From positions 1 to 37,677 of the IMG/VR virus record IMGVR_UViG_3300042465_003697: a stretch of DNA of 37,677 nt, one strand, 5' to 3'. The position numbers and the translations under genes are program-made. The stretch is from a virus. Shown here one piece after another: positions 24,595 through 31,156 of this stretch. The stretch's first letter is position 1. Each line of letters starts with the position of its first letter. The notes under the pieces are model-generated. The model had not been told where the DNA came from and ran no database searches. It saw nothing but the letters and a program-made list of their open reading frames with translations.

Positions 24595-25068
24595 TCAATT
24601 GAAGTCCCAGTAAGCAATCGTGAAGTAAATCACTTTGCTTGCACTGACAGTGTCAGCAGATGCCAGCGTGACAATAACTTGGGTATTGTCGGTAGTGGCA
24701 ACAAAGGCCAAATCACCGGCAGTGCCAGCAAGAGTCGATCCAAAGGTAACGGTTCCACCAGTAGAAAGAACGATGCCGTCTGCGTAAACGTCAGCATTAG
24801 CGGAAGTGCCAATGTCGAGCGTCAGGGTAGTGCCAGGATCAACGCATGACACGTAGCTATCGCCACGCGATACGACTGCACCTTTGGGAAGGTAGCAGAG
24901 GCTGAACGTGTCACTGGTAGCTTCTGCGCCAGTGGTGGTGTATGTCGCAAGAAGGCACTTCAATGTGCCTCCGGTGAGAGATGCTGGCGAACGGGTTGGG
25001 CGTTCGGAACCATCAAGAAGCGCGGTGGTTTGATTGGTGAAGAGAGTAGTGTTTACGAGTGCAGCCAT
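24595..25068 (-). CDS. Small beta-rich structural protein after the capsid
   Basis: The 157-residue product (MAALVNTTLFTNQTTALLDGSERP to VIYFTIAYWDFN) is rich in Thr, Ser, Ala and Val with alternating strands, like head decoration or minor structural proteins. It lies two genes after the major capsid gene and immediately before a strong terminator, in keeping with an abundant virion protein. No family motif recognised. The leader CTCAATAAAATACCAAT has no SD. Confidence 0.6.
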   Translation of the reverse strand: MAALVNTTLFTNQTTALLDGSERPTRSPASLTGGTLKCLLATYTTTGAEATSDTFSLCYLPKGAVVSRGDSYVSCVDPGTTLTLDIGTSANADVYADGIVLSTGGTVTFGSTLAGTAGDLAFVATTDNTQVIVTLASADTVSASKVIYFTIAYWDFN

Positions 25069-25105
25069 ATTGGTATTTTATTGAGTGTTGAACTTTAGCG
25101 AGTGG

Positions 25106-25330
25106 TTAGATTGTCGGGATTGGATAAGCTGAAGGTTCCGCTGCATTGATTGCAGTGACAACATCAGTCACGGTAACGCCATTAGCGAGCTGACGAACAA
25201 AGCGACGAAGTGCAACGACGTTAGTGTCGCTAATCACAAGGTCATCATCTGTCGCGCCCTCAAGGGTGGCGGTTTCCATTGTATTTCGGCCAGGTTTGAT
25301 ACTGACTTGGTATGTAATGCGTTCGGCCAT
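25106..25330 (-). CDS. Small hypothetical protein between capsid and decoration-like genes
   Basis: The 74-residue product (MAERITYQVSIKPGRNTMET to AINAAEPSAYPIPTI) has a beta N-terminus and one helix (NVVALRRFVRQLANGVTV). Unknown family. Given its place in the head region it may be a minor head or assembly protein. It starts 15 nt after the attenuator-like hairpin that follows the capsid gene. No SD. Confidence 0.6.
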   Translation of the reverse strand: MAERITYQVSIKPGRNTMETATLEGATDDDLVISDTNVVALRRFVRQLANGVTVTDVVTAINAAEPSAYPIPTI

Positions 25331-25344
25331 AGTGGTAGGTTTAG

Positions 25345-25369
25345 AAAGGGGCGGTTGTTACACCGCCCC
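25345..25369 (-). terminator. Attenuator-like hairpin after the capsid gene
   Basis: On the minus strand GGGGCGGT (25362-25369) pairs with ACCGCCCC (25348-25355) across a 6-base loop, followed by TTTC. The stem is strong but the T-run short, so it may be a leaky terminator or a 3' mRNA stabiliser that raises capsid expression over downstream genes. Confidence 0.6.
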
Positions 25370-25383
25370 AATCAGTTCAGGTG

Positions 25384-26274
25384 TTATGGGGATTCGTCGC
25401 AATAGATACGAACAACCTTTTCATTCTCAGTGCGGACAGCACCGAGCATCATGGTCGAGCGGATCTGGAGGGCGTGGCGGCGGGTAGGCAGAATGTCCAT
25501 CTGCACCTTGCGATCAGACATGGCGAACTTGATTGCCGACTTGTGGAAGGCAAACACAGAGCGGATGTCAGTGCTGGTATTGCGTGCAAGGCGCTGTGAA
25601 GACAGGAACTTGAAGCCGAGGAAGGTATCAACCTGACCAGACACAAGAGCCTTAACGCTGCTGTAGTCTTCGCTGGTGACTTCAGTCGTGCGAAGGAGAT
25701 CTTGCACCTGTTGAGCACCGCAAACAAGCATACGGTCAGCGTTTGGCACTTCAGCCAAGTCCATCAGGTATTTAGCCCGACGAAGTTTGCCGATGGTCAG
25801 ACCGCTAGCTGCGCTCGTGCCGTTCTCAACGTAGGTTGAGGCGAGAGAGTAGTTAGTGTCGAACGCATCACTGGTCGTGCCGTCTTCGCCAATGTAGCGA
25901 GTAGCGTCAAAGGCACTGATGATCACGTCATCAATTGCGCGGTTGAATGCCATCGCATGGGATTGGACTTCATCGCTCGTTGGGAGAACGATGGAACCAA
26001 GGAAGTGCTTGTCGAACTCATCGAAGACGGTGACTTTTTCCTTCGGACGCTGGGTGAGCCAGTATTTGGATCCGTCGAATTCACCGTCAGGCGTGTCACC
26101 TTTGCGAGTGAGAACGTCCTGAGCTTCGGAATCGTTGATGAGGTTGAACCATTTCTTCTTGCCGGTGAAATCGGCGCGAGTAACGGAATTGAGCAGGCGC
26201 GAATCCATCTGCTGGAGAGCCTGGGAGAAAGAGCGTTCAAACTCTGTTGGGTAGAATGTATCAATGGTAGCCAT
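25384..26274 (-). CDS. Major capsid protein
   Basis: The 296-residue protein (MATIDTFYPTEFERSFSQALQQ) has the layout of podovirus capsid proteins of HK97-type fold: an N-terminal helical arm (10-35), an E-loop-like segment (KYWLTQRPKEKVTVFDEFDKH, about 69-90), a spine helix (SHAMAFNRAIDDVIISAFDAT), a strand/helix domain with LRRAKYLMDLAEVPNADRM, and a C-terminal part ending MMLGAVRTENEKVVRIYCDESP. Its place just after the scaffold supports this. No family-level motif is decisive. It lacks an SD; the in-frame sequence upstream has no start codon, so ATG 26274 stands. Its leader holds three stem-loops and an operator-bearing promoter candidate. Confidence 0.88.
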   Translation of the reverse strand: MATIDTFYPTEFERSFSQALQQMDSRLLNSVTRADFTGKKKWFNLINDSEAQDVLTRKGDTPDGEFDGSKYWLTQRPKEKVTVFDEFDKHFLGSIVLPTSDEVQSHAMAFNRAIDDVIISAFDATRYIGEDGTTSDAFDTNYSLASTYVENGTSAASGLTIGKLRRAKYLMDLAEVPNADRMLVCGAQQVQDLLRTTEVTSEDYSSVKALVSGQVDTFLGFKFLSSQRLARNTSTDIRSVFAFHKSAIKFAMSDRKVQMDILPTRRHALQIRSTMMLGAVRTENEKVVRIYCDESP

Positions 26275-26301
26275 GATTTTGGTGTGATGAGGTGAGGTGA
26301 C

Positions 26302-26367
26302 CTGTCCGTTGTGGACAGTGTCGGAAGTCGTTGCTTCCAGTGCTCCTTGGTTGCCTTCGTTGAAGAC
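26302..26367 (-). promoter_or_regulatory. Three-stem-loop leader of the capsid gene
   Basis: Within the 130 bases before the capsid ATG the minus strand forms three successive hairpins: GUCUUC/GAAGGC with loop AAC (26353-26367), GGAAG/CUUCC with loop CAACGA (26323-26338) and CUGUCC/GGACAG with loop ACAAC (26302-26318). All loops contain AAC. The gene has no SD, so this may be an mRNA-stabilising or translation-enhancing leader, or a protein binding site. Confidence 0.55.
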
Positions 26368-26412
26368 CTCGTAGACCGGCTTTCAGCTTGTCCATTGCTG
26401 GGGCTGATTCAG

Positions 26413-26465
26413 GATATTCTCACAAATGAGAATCAATGCAAGAACTTTTCTCATTTTTGAGAAAA
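26413..26465 (-). promoter_or_regulatory. Candidate capsid promoter with two operators
   Basis: Two perfect palindromes lie 31 bp apart (centre to centre): ATTCTCA-CAAA-TGAGAAT (26416-26433) and TTTTCTCA-TTTT-TGAGAAAA (26446-26465). On the minus strand a TTGCAT box (26436-26441) is followed after 16-17 bp by GAATAT/AATATC (26413-26419). The first operator therefore lies in the spacer and the second just upstream of the -35 box. This is a typical arrangement for control by a dimeric regulator. Confidence 0.55.
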
Positions 26466-26900
26466 AGGGATTATTGCACATGAGCGGCACATAAGAATCA
26501 GGAGTTGTAATGAACCGCTGATTTAACTTGCAAGACGCTGCGAAATGCTTCACCTTCAGGTCGAATTCAGAATAGGTTTCACCCGTTGCAGGAGTGATCC
26601 GACCACCGGAGTTGAAACCCGCTTAGGCCGAACTGCTGCAACCAGTTCGGCCTTTTGCGTTCTGGTTACTTGCCCACCGTCCATCAAACAGGGCAGCAAA
26701 ACGGAAACGTCAGCACCGCGCAAATGCAGGATGTGAGAAATCCAGTGCCATTCACCGCGTCAAACGTGAATTACTCGTTGGGAGCGGCAAGTGCTGTGCT
26801 GATGCGAGGATAAACAAGATTGGCAGGGTTCCCCTCATCACTCTTCATTTACGTGGGGAGGAGGGAGGGGTTTGGATTGAGAAGAGGATTTGAACAATTT
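26466..26900. other. Intergenic region upstream of the capsid promoter
   Basis: About 435 bases without a convincing gene on either strand. Short frames occur (for example a 25-codon minus frame starting MKSDEGNPANLVYPRIS near 26.85 kb), but none has a ribosome site, a family match or conserved layout. The region contains one strong hairpin (26625-26656, listed separately) and a G-rich stretch around 26855-26871. It may be the remains of a lost gene or hold a small RNA. Confidence 0.5.
26625..26656 (+). terminator. Terminator-like hairpin facing the plus strand
   Basis: AGGCCGAACT (26625-26634) pairs perfectly with AGTTCGGCCT (26644-26653) around a 9-base loop and is followed by TTTT on the plus strand only. 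It is a good intrinsic terminator for plus-strand RNA, although every recognised gene is on the minus strand. On the minus strand the hairpin lacks a T-run. Confidence 0.6.
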
Positions 26901-26936
26901 AACGAAAAGGGCCAGGCCGATTAAGACCTGACCCTT
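26901..26936 (-). terminator. Second terminator after the scaffold gene
   Basis: The minus-strand RNA forms a 12-bp stem, AAGGGUCAGGUC with GGCCUGGCCCUU (two G-U pairs), with loop UUAAUC, followed by TTCGTT, giving TTTTCGTT with the end of the stem. G-U pairs exist only in the minus transcript; the plus copy has mismatches, so the element is made for the minus strand. Confidence 0.75.
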
Positions 26937-26966
26937 GCTCATTCTGAGGACACTAGAGCTAGTGCA

Positions 26967-26988
26967 AAAACGCCGACACAACTCGGCA
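26967..26988 (-). terminator. First terminator after the scaffold gene
   Basis: On the minus strand TGCCGA (26983-26988) pairs with TCGGCG (26971-26976) around a GTTGTG loop and is followed by TTTTTGC. It lies 10 bases after the scaffold stop. With the next hairpin it forms a tandem terminator separating the portal-scaffold transcript from the capsid transcript. Confidence 0.7.
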
Positions 26989-26997
26989 CCTCAAATC

Positions 26998-27822
26998 TTA
27001 TGCGGTCGCAGCACCGTGCAAACGCTGAAGCTGAGACAATGCAGCGGTTTGCTTCTCAATGCCATTCTTTCCTTGGTAATCGTCACTTTTCCTGATGCGA
27101 TCAGCCTGCTCTTGGTAGGTAGCCGCGACATTGTCACCGCTGATCAGACCGGAATCTTCGCGCAGGAACTTATCCACAGCCAGCGAGGCGCGAATGAATT
27201 CAGGATCCGATGCCAGTTTGCTGGTCTTGATGTCGATGCCGACTGCCAGAGCGCCACGAGCTGCACGTTGCCAGTTGTTCGGAGCATCTGCGCCCCATTC
27301 GGTATTCAGCCCATCGATCACGCTCTGAATCTGTTGTGCCTGCAACTCAGCCGACTTGGTGACGATGCCGCTCAAGTTATCATTGTTGAGGTCGATGAGT
27401 TTGTGCAGTGCTTCAGGTGGAATGCCATACTCTGCTGCGATTGCTGCGGCTTTGTTGGCAGTGTCAGCATTCCACTCGATGCCTTCAGGCAGGTTGTCTG
27501 GCGCCTTCAGACCGTAGTCTTCAGCTTTCTCAGGAGCACCGGTGATCTTCCTGACTTCAGCGCGATAAGCGGCGATCTGTTCAGGTGTTGCGTTGGCACC
27601 TGGTATCTTGATCTCGCGTTTCTCACTGAATGCTTTTTCGAGCGACTGGTATGATGCACCGAGTTGATCGACCTTCGGCTCACCTTTGGCCTCATCCCAG
27701 AACTTGGCTGGAATGTAGTCAGGTCGAGTGACCGTTGATGGCGCAATGTCTGGTGCCGCCGGCGTTGGTGTGATTTGCGTTTTGAGCGCAGTCGTTTCTG
27801 TGGTCGTTGGTGTGTCAGGCAT
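26998..27822 (-). CDS. Scaffolding protein
   Basis: The 274-residue protein has a disordered Thr/Pro-rich start (1-35), then RPDYIPAKFWDEAKGEPKVDQL (36-57), a phrase typical of podovirus scaffolds. Long charged helices follow (LGASYQSLEKAFSEKRE; TPEQIAAYRAEVRKITG; AELQAQQIQSVIDGLNTEW) and a polar C-terminus that may bind capsid. Scaffolds guide capsid assembly and leave before or during packaging. It directly precedes the capsid gene across a tandem terminator and a new promoter candidate, which would let capsid be made in excess over scaffold. No SD. Confidence 0.85.
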   Translation of the reverse strand: MPDTPTTTETTALKTQITPTPAAPDIAPSTVTRPDYIPAKFWDEAKGEPKVDQLGASYQSLEKAFSEKREIKIPGANATPEQIAAYRAEVRKITGAPEKAEDYGLKAPDNLPEGIEWNADTANKAAAIAAEYGIPPEALHKLIDLNNDNLSGIVTKSAELQAQQIQSVIDGLNTEWGADAPNNWQRAARGALAVGIDIKTSKLASDPEFIRASLAVDKFLREDSGLISGDNVAATYQEQADRIRKSDDYQGKNGIEKQTAALSQLQRLHGAATA

Positions 27823-27828
27823 GGTGTT

Positions 27829-28176
27829 TTATTTGGTGTTGAGATCCTTCCACGAGTTGAACTCGCTTGGGCCGTAAGTGTTGACGAATCGAAGCTGGAA
27901 CTGCTGTGGATGCTCCCAGTAGTTACCGAATCCGCTGATGTCCCAGCGCGAAGGTGGAGGCGGTAGCTTGACCGGTTCTTCAGCTTCAGCCGGTGCAGGC
28001 TCGTCGATCTTGGGATCAATGAGGGAAACCTTGAGATTCGGGTTTGCCGCAACGTCTCGGATCTGTCCCAGGATGCGACCGCTGATCTTCTCACCGGCGA
28101 TGATTGTGTCATTGACGATGCGACCGATGAACTCGTCATCGCGCATCACCTCGTTGTCTTCTGTGATTGTGATCAT
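27829..28176 (-). CDS. Hypothetical head-region protein
   Basis: The 115-residue product starts MITITEDNEVMRDDEFIGRIVND. A first half with mixed strands and a helix (EKISGRILGQIRDVAANPNLKV) is joined by a Pro/Glu linker (EPAPAEAEEPVKLPPPPS) to a C-terminal segment rich in aromatics (WDISGFGNYWEHPQQFQLRF). No known family. The start was set at 28176 because a longer frame would overlap the preceding gene. It sits 7 bases before the scaffold start and is probably expressed with it. Confidence 0.65.
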   Translation of the reverse strand: MITITEDNEVMRDDEFIGRIVNDTIIAGEKISGRILGQIRDVAANPNLKVSLIDPKIDEPAPAEAEEPVKLPPPPSRWDISGFGNYWEHPQQFQLRFVNTYGPSEFNSWKDLNTK

Positions 28177-28180
28177 AATT

Positions 28181-28489
28181 TTACAGTTTAAGATTGTCAG
28201 CAGTTGGCTCCACAATAGTGTTGCTTGGGTCTTTGCTGTTTGGATATGGGTTCGGATTGCCGATGTATTTCAGTGCCATACCCTGCCGCATGATGCAGGA
28301 TTCAAGGTCGCGAATAGAGAGAATGTGTTGCGCTATTGTTTCGTGAGGGTCTTCACAAGCGCACGGCTCTGCATGCTTTCCATTTACGTGACGATGAAGG
28401 GCAGTTCTGTGCTCCTTCATGCGTTGAAGAAGGTCATCCGCCTCTTTGCGGAATGTTTTAGCGGCGATAACGGCTTCGTCTCTGGTCAT
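28181..28489 (-). CDS. Helical-hairpin protein, possible Acb2/Tad1-type sponge
   Basis: The 102-residue product begins with a long charged helix (MTRDEAVIAAKTFRKEADDL to ALHRHVNG). After a CACEDP turn comes a second helix (ETIAQHILSIRDLESCIMRQ, GMALKYIG), and the tail reads NPNPYPNSKDPSNTIVEPTA. The helix-turn-helix hairpin and the IRDLESCIMRQGM-type second helix remind me of small phage proteins classed as Acb2/Tad1 hairpin proteins, which bind cyclic nucleotides or gcADPR and block CBASS or Thoeris defence. I cannot see binding residues with certainty; a minor head protein remains possible. It lies between the Bbp19-like gene and the scaffold. No SD. Confidence 0.5.
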   Translation of the reverse strand: MTRDEAVIAAKTFRKEADDLLQRMKEHRTALHRHVNGKHAEPCACEDPHETIAQHILSIRDLESCIMRQGMALKYIGNPNPYPNSKDPSNTIVEPTADNLKL

Positions 28490-28493
28490 GGTA

Positions 28494-28784
28494 TTATGTA
28501 TCTTGTTTGTTTGGTTTCTCTGGTTTCTCGTCGTAACGGGAAAGGTATGTGTCGAGTAGCCACCGGACGTGCGCTTTGCTGCCATCTGACAAGCCTGCTT
28601 TGATCGCATCAGCACCGTTGGACTGCGTGAAAACGGTCGAGAACACGCCGCCGCATGTCTGATTCATCCACCGGAACACGAGTTGAAAGTCCTCGTTAGA
28701 GAACAGGCGAATGACAGCACCTTCGATGGATGCTTTTTCGTCACCAGTGAGAGGTGAGAGCAGTTGTGTTATTGGTGTTTCCAT
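28494..28784 (-). CDS. Bbp19-like small virion protein
   Basis: The 96-residue product shows the Bbp19-like pattern: a helix (DEKASIEGAVIRLFSNEDF), a central QLVFRWMNQTCGGVFSTVF segment, then AGLSDGSKAHVRWLLDTYL. Related proteins lie beside the portal gene in podoviruses such as Bordetella phage BPP-1. Here it starts 9 bases after the portal stop. The C-terminus is short and charged (RYDEKPEKPNKQ). The exact structural role is unknown. No SD before the ATG. Confidence 0.6.
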   Translation of the reverse strand: METPITQLLSPLTGDEKASIEGAVIRLFSNEDFQLVFRWMNQTCGGVFSTVFTQSNGADAIKAGLSDGSKAHVRWLLDTYLSRYDEKPEKPNKQDT

Positions 28785-28792
28785 TCAGTTGT

Positions 28793-30487
28793 TCACATCA
28801 TTGCCTGGGCGACCTCTTTGGCTTTATCTACGCCACCGATATCCTTCACGGCACCTGCCATCTGTTGTGCCATTGCCATCTGTTGCTGCGCCTGCATTGC
28901 CTGAGCGCGGCCTTGACGAATTGCATCGACCTCCTCTTGAGGACGCAGGAAGGAAGGATCCACGCCGGCAAGCCTTGAGCTTTCACGAATGAACCATGAC
29001 GGGTTGATTTCGTCGATGATCTCAGGAAACACTGGAGCAAGTGATGCGATCTTCTGAACCATCGTGTCAGCAGCACGCAGCGACAGTCCACGCAGAGCGA
29101 GTGCCAGCCGATTCGTCATCGTGATCACAGGATTCGGCACCTGGACAAGATTCGGCCCGATCTGTTGCACAGCTTCAGCAGGAGGAGGAGGAAGCATTCC
29201 ATTCTCAGCCCACGATTCAAACAGGCGAATCATCATTGGCTGGATCGTATCGGTCGTGTCGCGATCAAACGCAGGACTGATGGCATCCAGCTTCTCACCG
29301 GCAAGTTGGTTTGCTTCAAATGCCGTCATCTCACGGTTGTTTGCAGCGTTCATGCTAAACATCTGGAACATGTCGAGATGGCATCGCCGGCGGATCATAT
29401 CCTGACGCATCTTCACTCGCTCCATTGCCATCGACCAGTCTCCACTGACTGGCAGCGGATAGATGGAATCAGGGTTCAAGCCTGCGCCATAGTAGTTCAT
29501 GGCTCGTGCGGATGTCTTCAGCGTGCCTTCAAACGTGTCTGGCACCATCATTGGAGGGAACACTGACTTCTCAGCGTAAACATCCATCATCTTCTGCATG
29601 AAATTCAACTGACGTGACTCAGGCAGAATCGAGAATCCTGGGCCGTATCCCCAAACGTCACCAACGTCGAGAGCATCCCACTTCAGGAACCGTCCAACGT
29701 GGAACGGAAACGATTCAAACCCACCTTCCTGAACGATCTTCTGGCTAGCCTTTTCAACGTATGCAGAGACGAACGCCTTCCTCATGCCTGCTGCCATTCC
29801 GAGATCATTTCCTCGCTCACTGACTGGTCGAGGTTCGACGATGTGAATGAAGGTGAACTTCTTGTCAGAGTTGTTGTCGCATGCCTCCCTGACTGCCAGC
29901 GGTAGTTCATCTTTCCCGAACTTAGCTTCAGCCTGTCGAGCAGTCAGATCGAACTCACGCATGACGCAGTTCGCCATGCCGTTGTGATCAGTGTCAAAGA
30001 CATACGAACCGATCTTGATCTTCTCAAACCGAGTCTGGTTGTCAGGTGTGACCTGCGAGAACAAGCAGGATGTTCCAAATCCCCAAAGGTCAAAGAGCGA
30101 CTCGTGCCGTTCAGCGTAAAAGTTGCTGTTGGCGATGTATTCGGACGCGAGCATCGAGCATTCACGCAACCAATTCTTCACCGCATCATTGTCACGGAAC
30201 TTGAGGATCGGCGTGAACTCCATCCACGGTTGAGTCTTGTCGGTCGTCCATGACATATAGCCGGCAACTGCACGCTCGATGGCATCCATGCCAGTGATGT
30301 CGTAAAGTCGAGCATCACGCTGATTCGCAGGCGTGTAGTCTTTCTGTGTAACGCCAGCCTTTCGAGTGAAGATGTGCTCTGCGATCTCCTGCCAGGCAGT
30401 GTCCCAAATAGCACGAGCGTCTCTCAGCGAGTTGTAACGCTTGAGCCACCTAGCAGTGCGATCATTGCCCTCGATGTAGTCGCTCAT
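28793..30487 (-). CDS. Head-tail connector / portal protein (T7 type)
   Basis: The 564-residue protein matches the podovirus head-to-tail connecting family. The opening is RWLKRYNSLRDARAIWDTAWQE with EIAEHIFTRK (13-45), then LYDITGMDAIERAVAGYMSW, KNWLRECSMLASEYIANSNF and FDLWGFGTSCLF. Further on come RFLKWDALDVGDVWGYGPG and SILPESRQLNFMQKMMDVYA, the region of the wing and stem, and the C-terminus is a Gln/Ala/Met-rich helix (QGRAQAMQAQQQMAMAQQM) that probably forms the barrel. Twelve copies would form the DNA channel. It follows the small 85-residue gene and starts the head transcript. No SD. Confidence 0.93.
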   Translation of the reverse strand: MSDYIEGNDRTARWLKRYNSLRDARAIWDTAWQEIAEHIFTRKAGVTQKDYTPANQRDARLYDITGMDAIERAVAGYMSWTTDKTQPWMEFTPILKFRDNDAVKNWLRECSMLASEYIANSNFYAERHESLFDLWGFGTSCLFSQVTPDNQTRFEKIKIGSYVFDTDHNGMANCVMREFDLTARQAEAKFGKDELPLAVREACDNNSDKKFTFIHIVEPRPVSERGNDLGMAAGMRKAFVSAYVEKASQKIVQEGGFESFPFHVGRFLKWDALDVGDVWGYGPGFSILPESRQLNFMQKMMDVYAEKSVFPPMMVPDTFEGTLKTSARAMNYYGAGLNPDSIYPLPVSGDWSMAMERVKMRQDMIRRRCHLDMFQMFSMNAANNREMTAFEANQLAGEKLDAISPAFDRDTTDTIQPMMIRLFESWAENGMLPPPPAEAVQQIGPNLVQVPNPVITMTNRLALALRGLSLRAADTMVQKIASLAPVFPEIIDEINPSWFIRESSRLAGVDPSFLRPQEEVDAIRQGRAQAMQAQQQMAMAQQMAGAVKDIGGVDKAKEVAQAMM

Positions 30488-30491
30488 GTGG

Positions 30492-30749
30492 TCAGTATTT
30501 AGCCTTCATGGTCTTCACAGGTGTTACCGGCATAACCGGCGCAGGTTGCATCGCAGGAGGGGCGACAGCACCAAGTCCAGCAGCGGATCCGAGTGCAGTC
30601 TGAGCACCAAGAGCATTGGGTGATCGGGTAGATGCCAGACCTTTACGACGACCAGCAGCGATCAATGCCTGCTCACCTTGAGCCGCATCAGCGCGGACAG
30701 GTGCCGCCGCAGCAGGTGGTGCCGGTGGTGCTTTAGCTTTGCCGCCCAT
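30492..30749 (-). CDS. Small Ala/Pro-rich protein before the portal
   Basis: The 85-residue product is low complexity: MGGKAKAPPAPPAAAAPVRA, then a short basic helix (EQALIAAGRRKGLAS), TRSPNALGAQTALGSAAG and a Pro-rich tail. Such disordered small proteins preceding the portal are common in podoviruses; function unknown. It is the first gene after the operator/promoter gap and has a strong ribosome site, AGGAGG 6 nt before ATG. Confidence 0.65.
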   Translation of the reverse strand: MGGKAKAPPAPPAAAAPVRADAAQGEQALIAAGRRKGLASTRSPNALGAQTALGSAAGLGAVAPPAMQPAPVMPVTPVKTMKAKY

Positions 30750-30766
30750 GAATGCCTCCTTTGTGG

Positions 30767-30808
30767 TTTCTCATTTTTGATAATCATCTCAAAAGTGAGA
30801 AAGCGCAA
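30767..30808 (-). promoter_or_regulatory. Candidate head-gene promoter with two operators
   Basis: A perfect TCTCA-AAAG-TGAGA palindrome (30787-30800) and a second, less regular copy TTTCTCA-TTTT-TGATAAT (30767-30784) have centres 18 bp apart. On the minus strand TTGCGC (30803-30808) and GATTAT (30780-30785) are 17 bp apart, so the first operator fills the promoter spacer and the second covers the -10 box and the start region. The layout matches the capsid promoter. Confidence 0.55.
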
Positions 30809-30814
30809 GGCATT

Positions 30815-31156
30815 TCACATTCCCAGCCGAATTCTGAGCCGCTGATAGTCGAGCCAGTAGACGTGACCTTCGTTCTCTCGACAGTATCCAATCCACTTTC
30901 GACCGGTCGGATTCGGGTCAAGACGAGCCAGTTCAGCCAGATTTCCGACTGCCAGCACAACGAAATAAGCCAGATCTCGACGAGACTCTCCAAACTCACG
31001 ATAGACATCATGAGCGATGATGAACGACTCGCTGTTGCTGTAAATGTAACCGGAATGTAACGCATCAGTAACGAGTTCCTCAAAGCACATTCCAAGGTCG
31101 GAAGCGACATTTCGTGCGTAATCCGCCGGTGATGGGTCAGTTTGTGTCTTGCACAT
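30815..31156 (-). CDS. Hypothetical protein overlapping the terminase end
   Basis: The 113-residue product (MCKTQTDPSPADYARNVASDLG to DYQRLRIRLGM) is mixed alpha/beta, with a Glu/Ser/Tyr-rich first half and a segment DLAYFVVLAVGNLAELARLD. The GRKWIGYCRENEGHVYWLDY part has a strand pattern. I do not recognise it. It overlaps the TerL gene by 20 bases, ends the packaging block and precedes the head promoter candidate. No SD. Confidence 0.65.
   Translation of the reverse strand: MCKTQTDPSPADYARNVASDLGMCFEELVTDALHSGYIYSNSESFIIAHDVYREFGESRRDLAYFVVLAVGNLAELARLDPNPTGRKWIGYCRENEGHVYWLDYQRLRIRLGM

Noticed and set aside
26262-26393. 43-codon minus frame (MDKLKAGLRGLQRR...) overlapping the capsid start
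   Set aside because: Arg-rich, no SD, no known family, and it overlaps the stem-loop leader; a chance frame or a degenerate remnant.
26540-26620. Possible tRNA in the large gap
   Set aside because: A TTCGAATTC-like string exists but no acceptor stem, anticodon arm or T-arm can be folded.
26545-26736. Plus-strand 63-codon frame in the large intergenic region
   Set aside because: No ribosome site, no recognisable protein pattern, and it runs over the hairpin at 26625-26656; probably chance.
26935-27654. Plus-strand 239-codon frame opposite the scaffold gene
   Set aside because: It is the antisense of a clear scaffold protein, rich in Cys and Leu as antisense frames often are, with no family pattern.
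27507-28139. Minus-strand 210-codon frame across scaffold and neighbour
   Set aside because: Ser/Arg-rich out-of-frame reading of two better genes.
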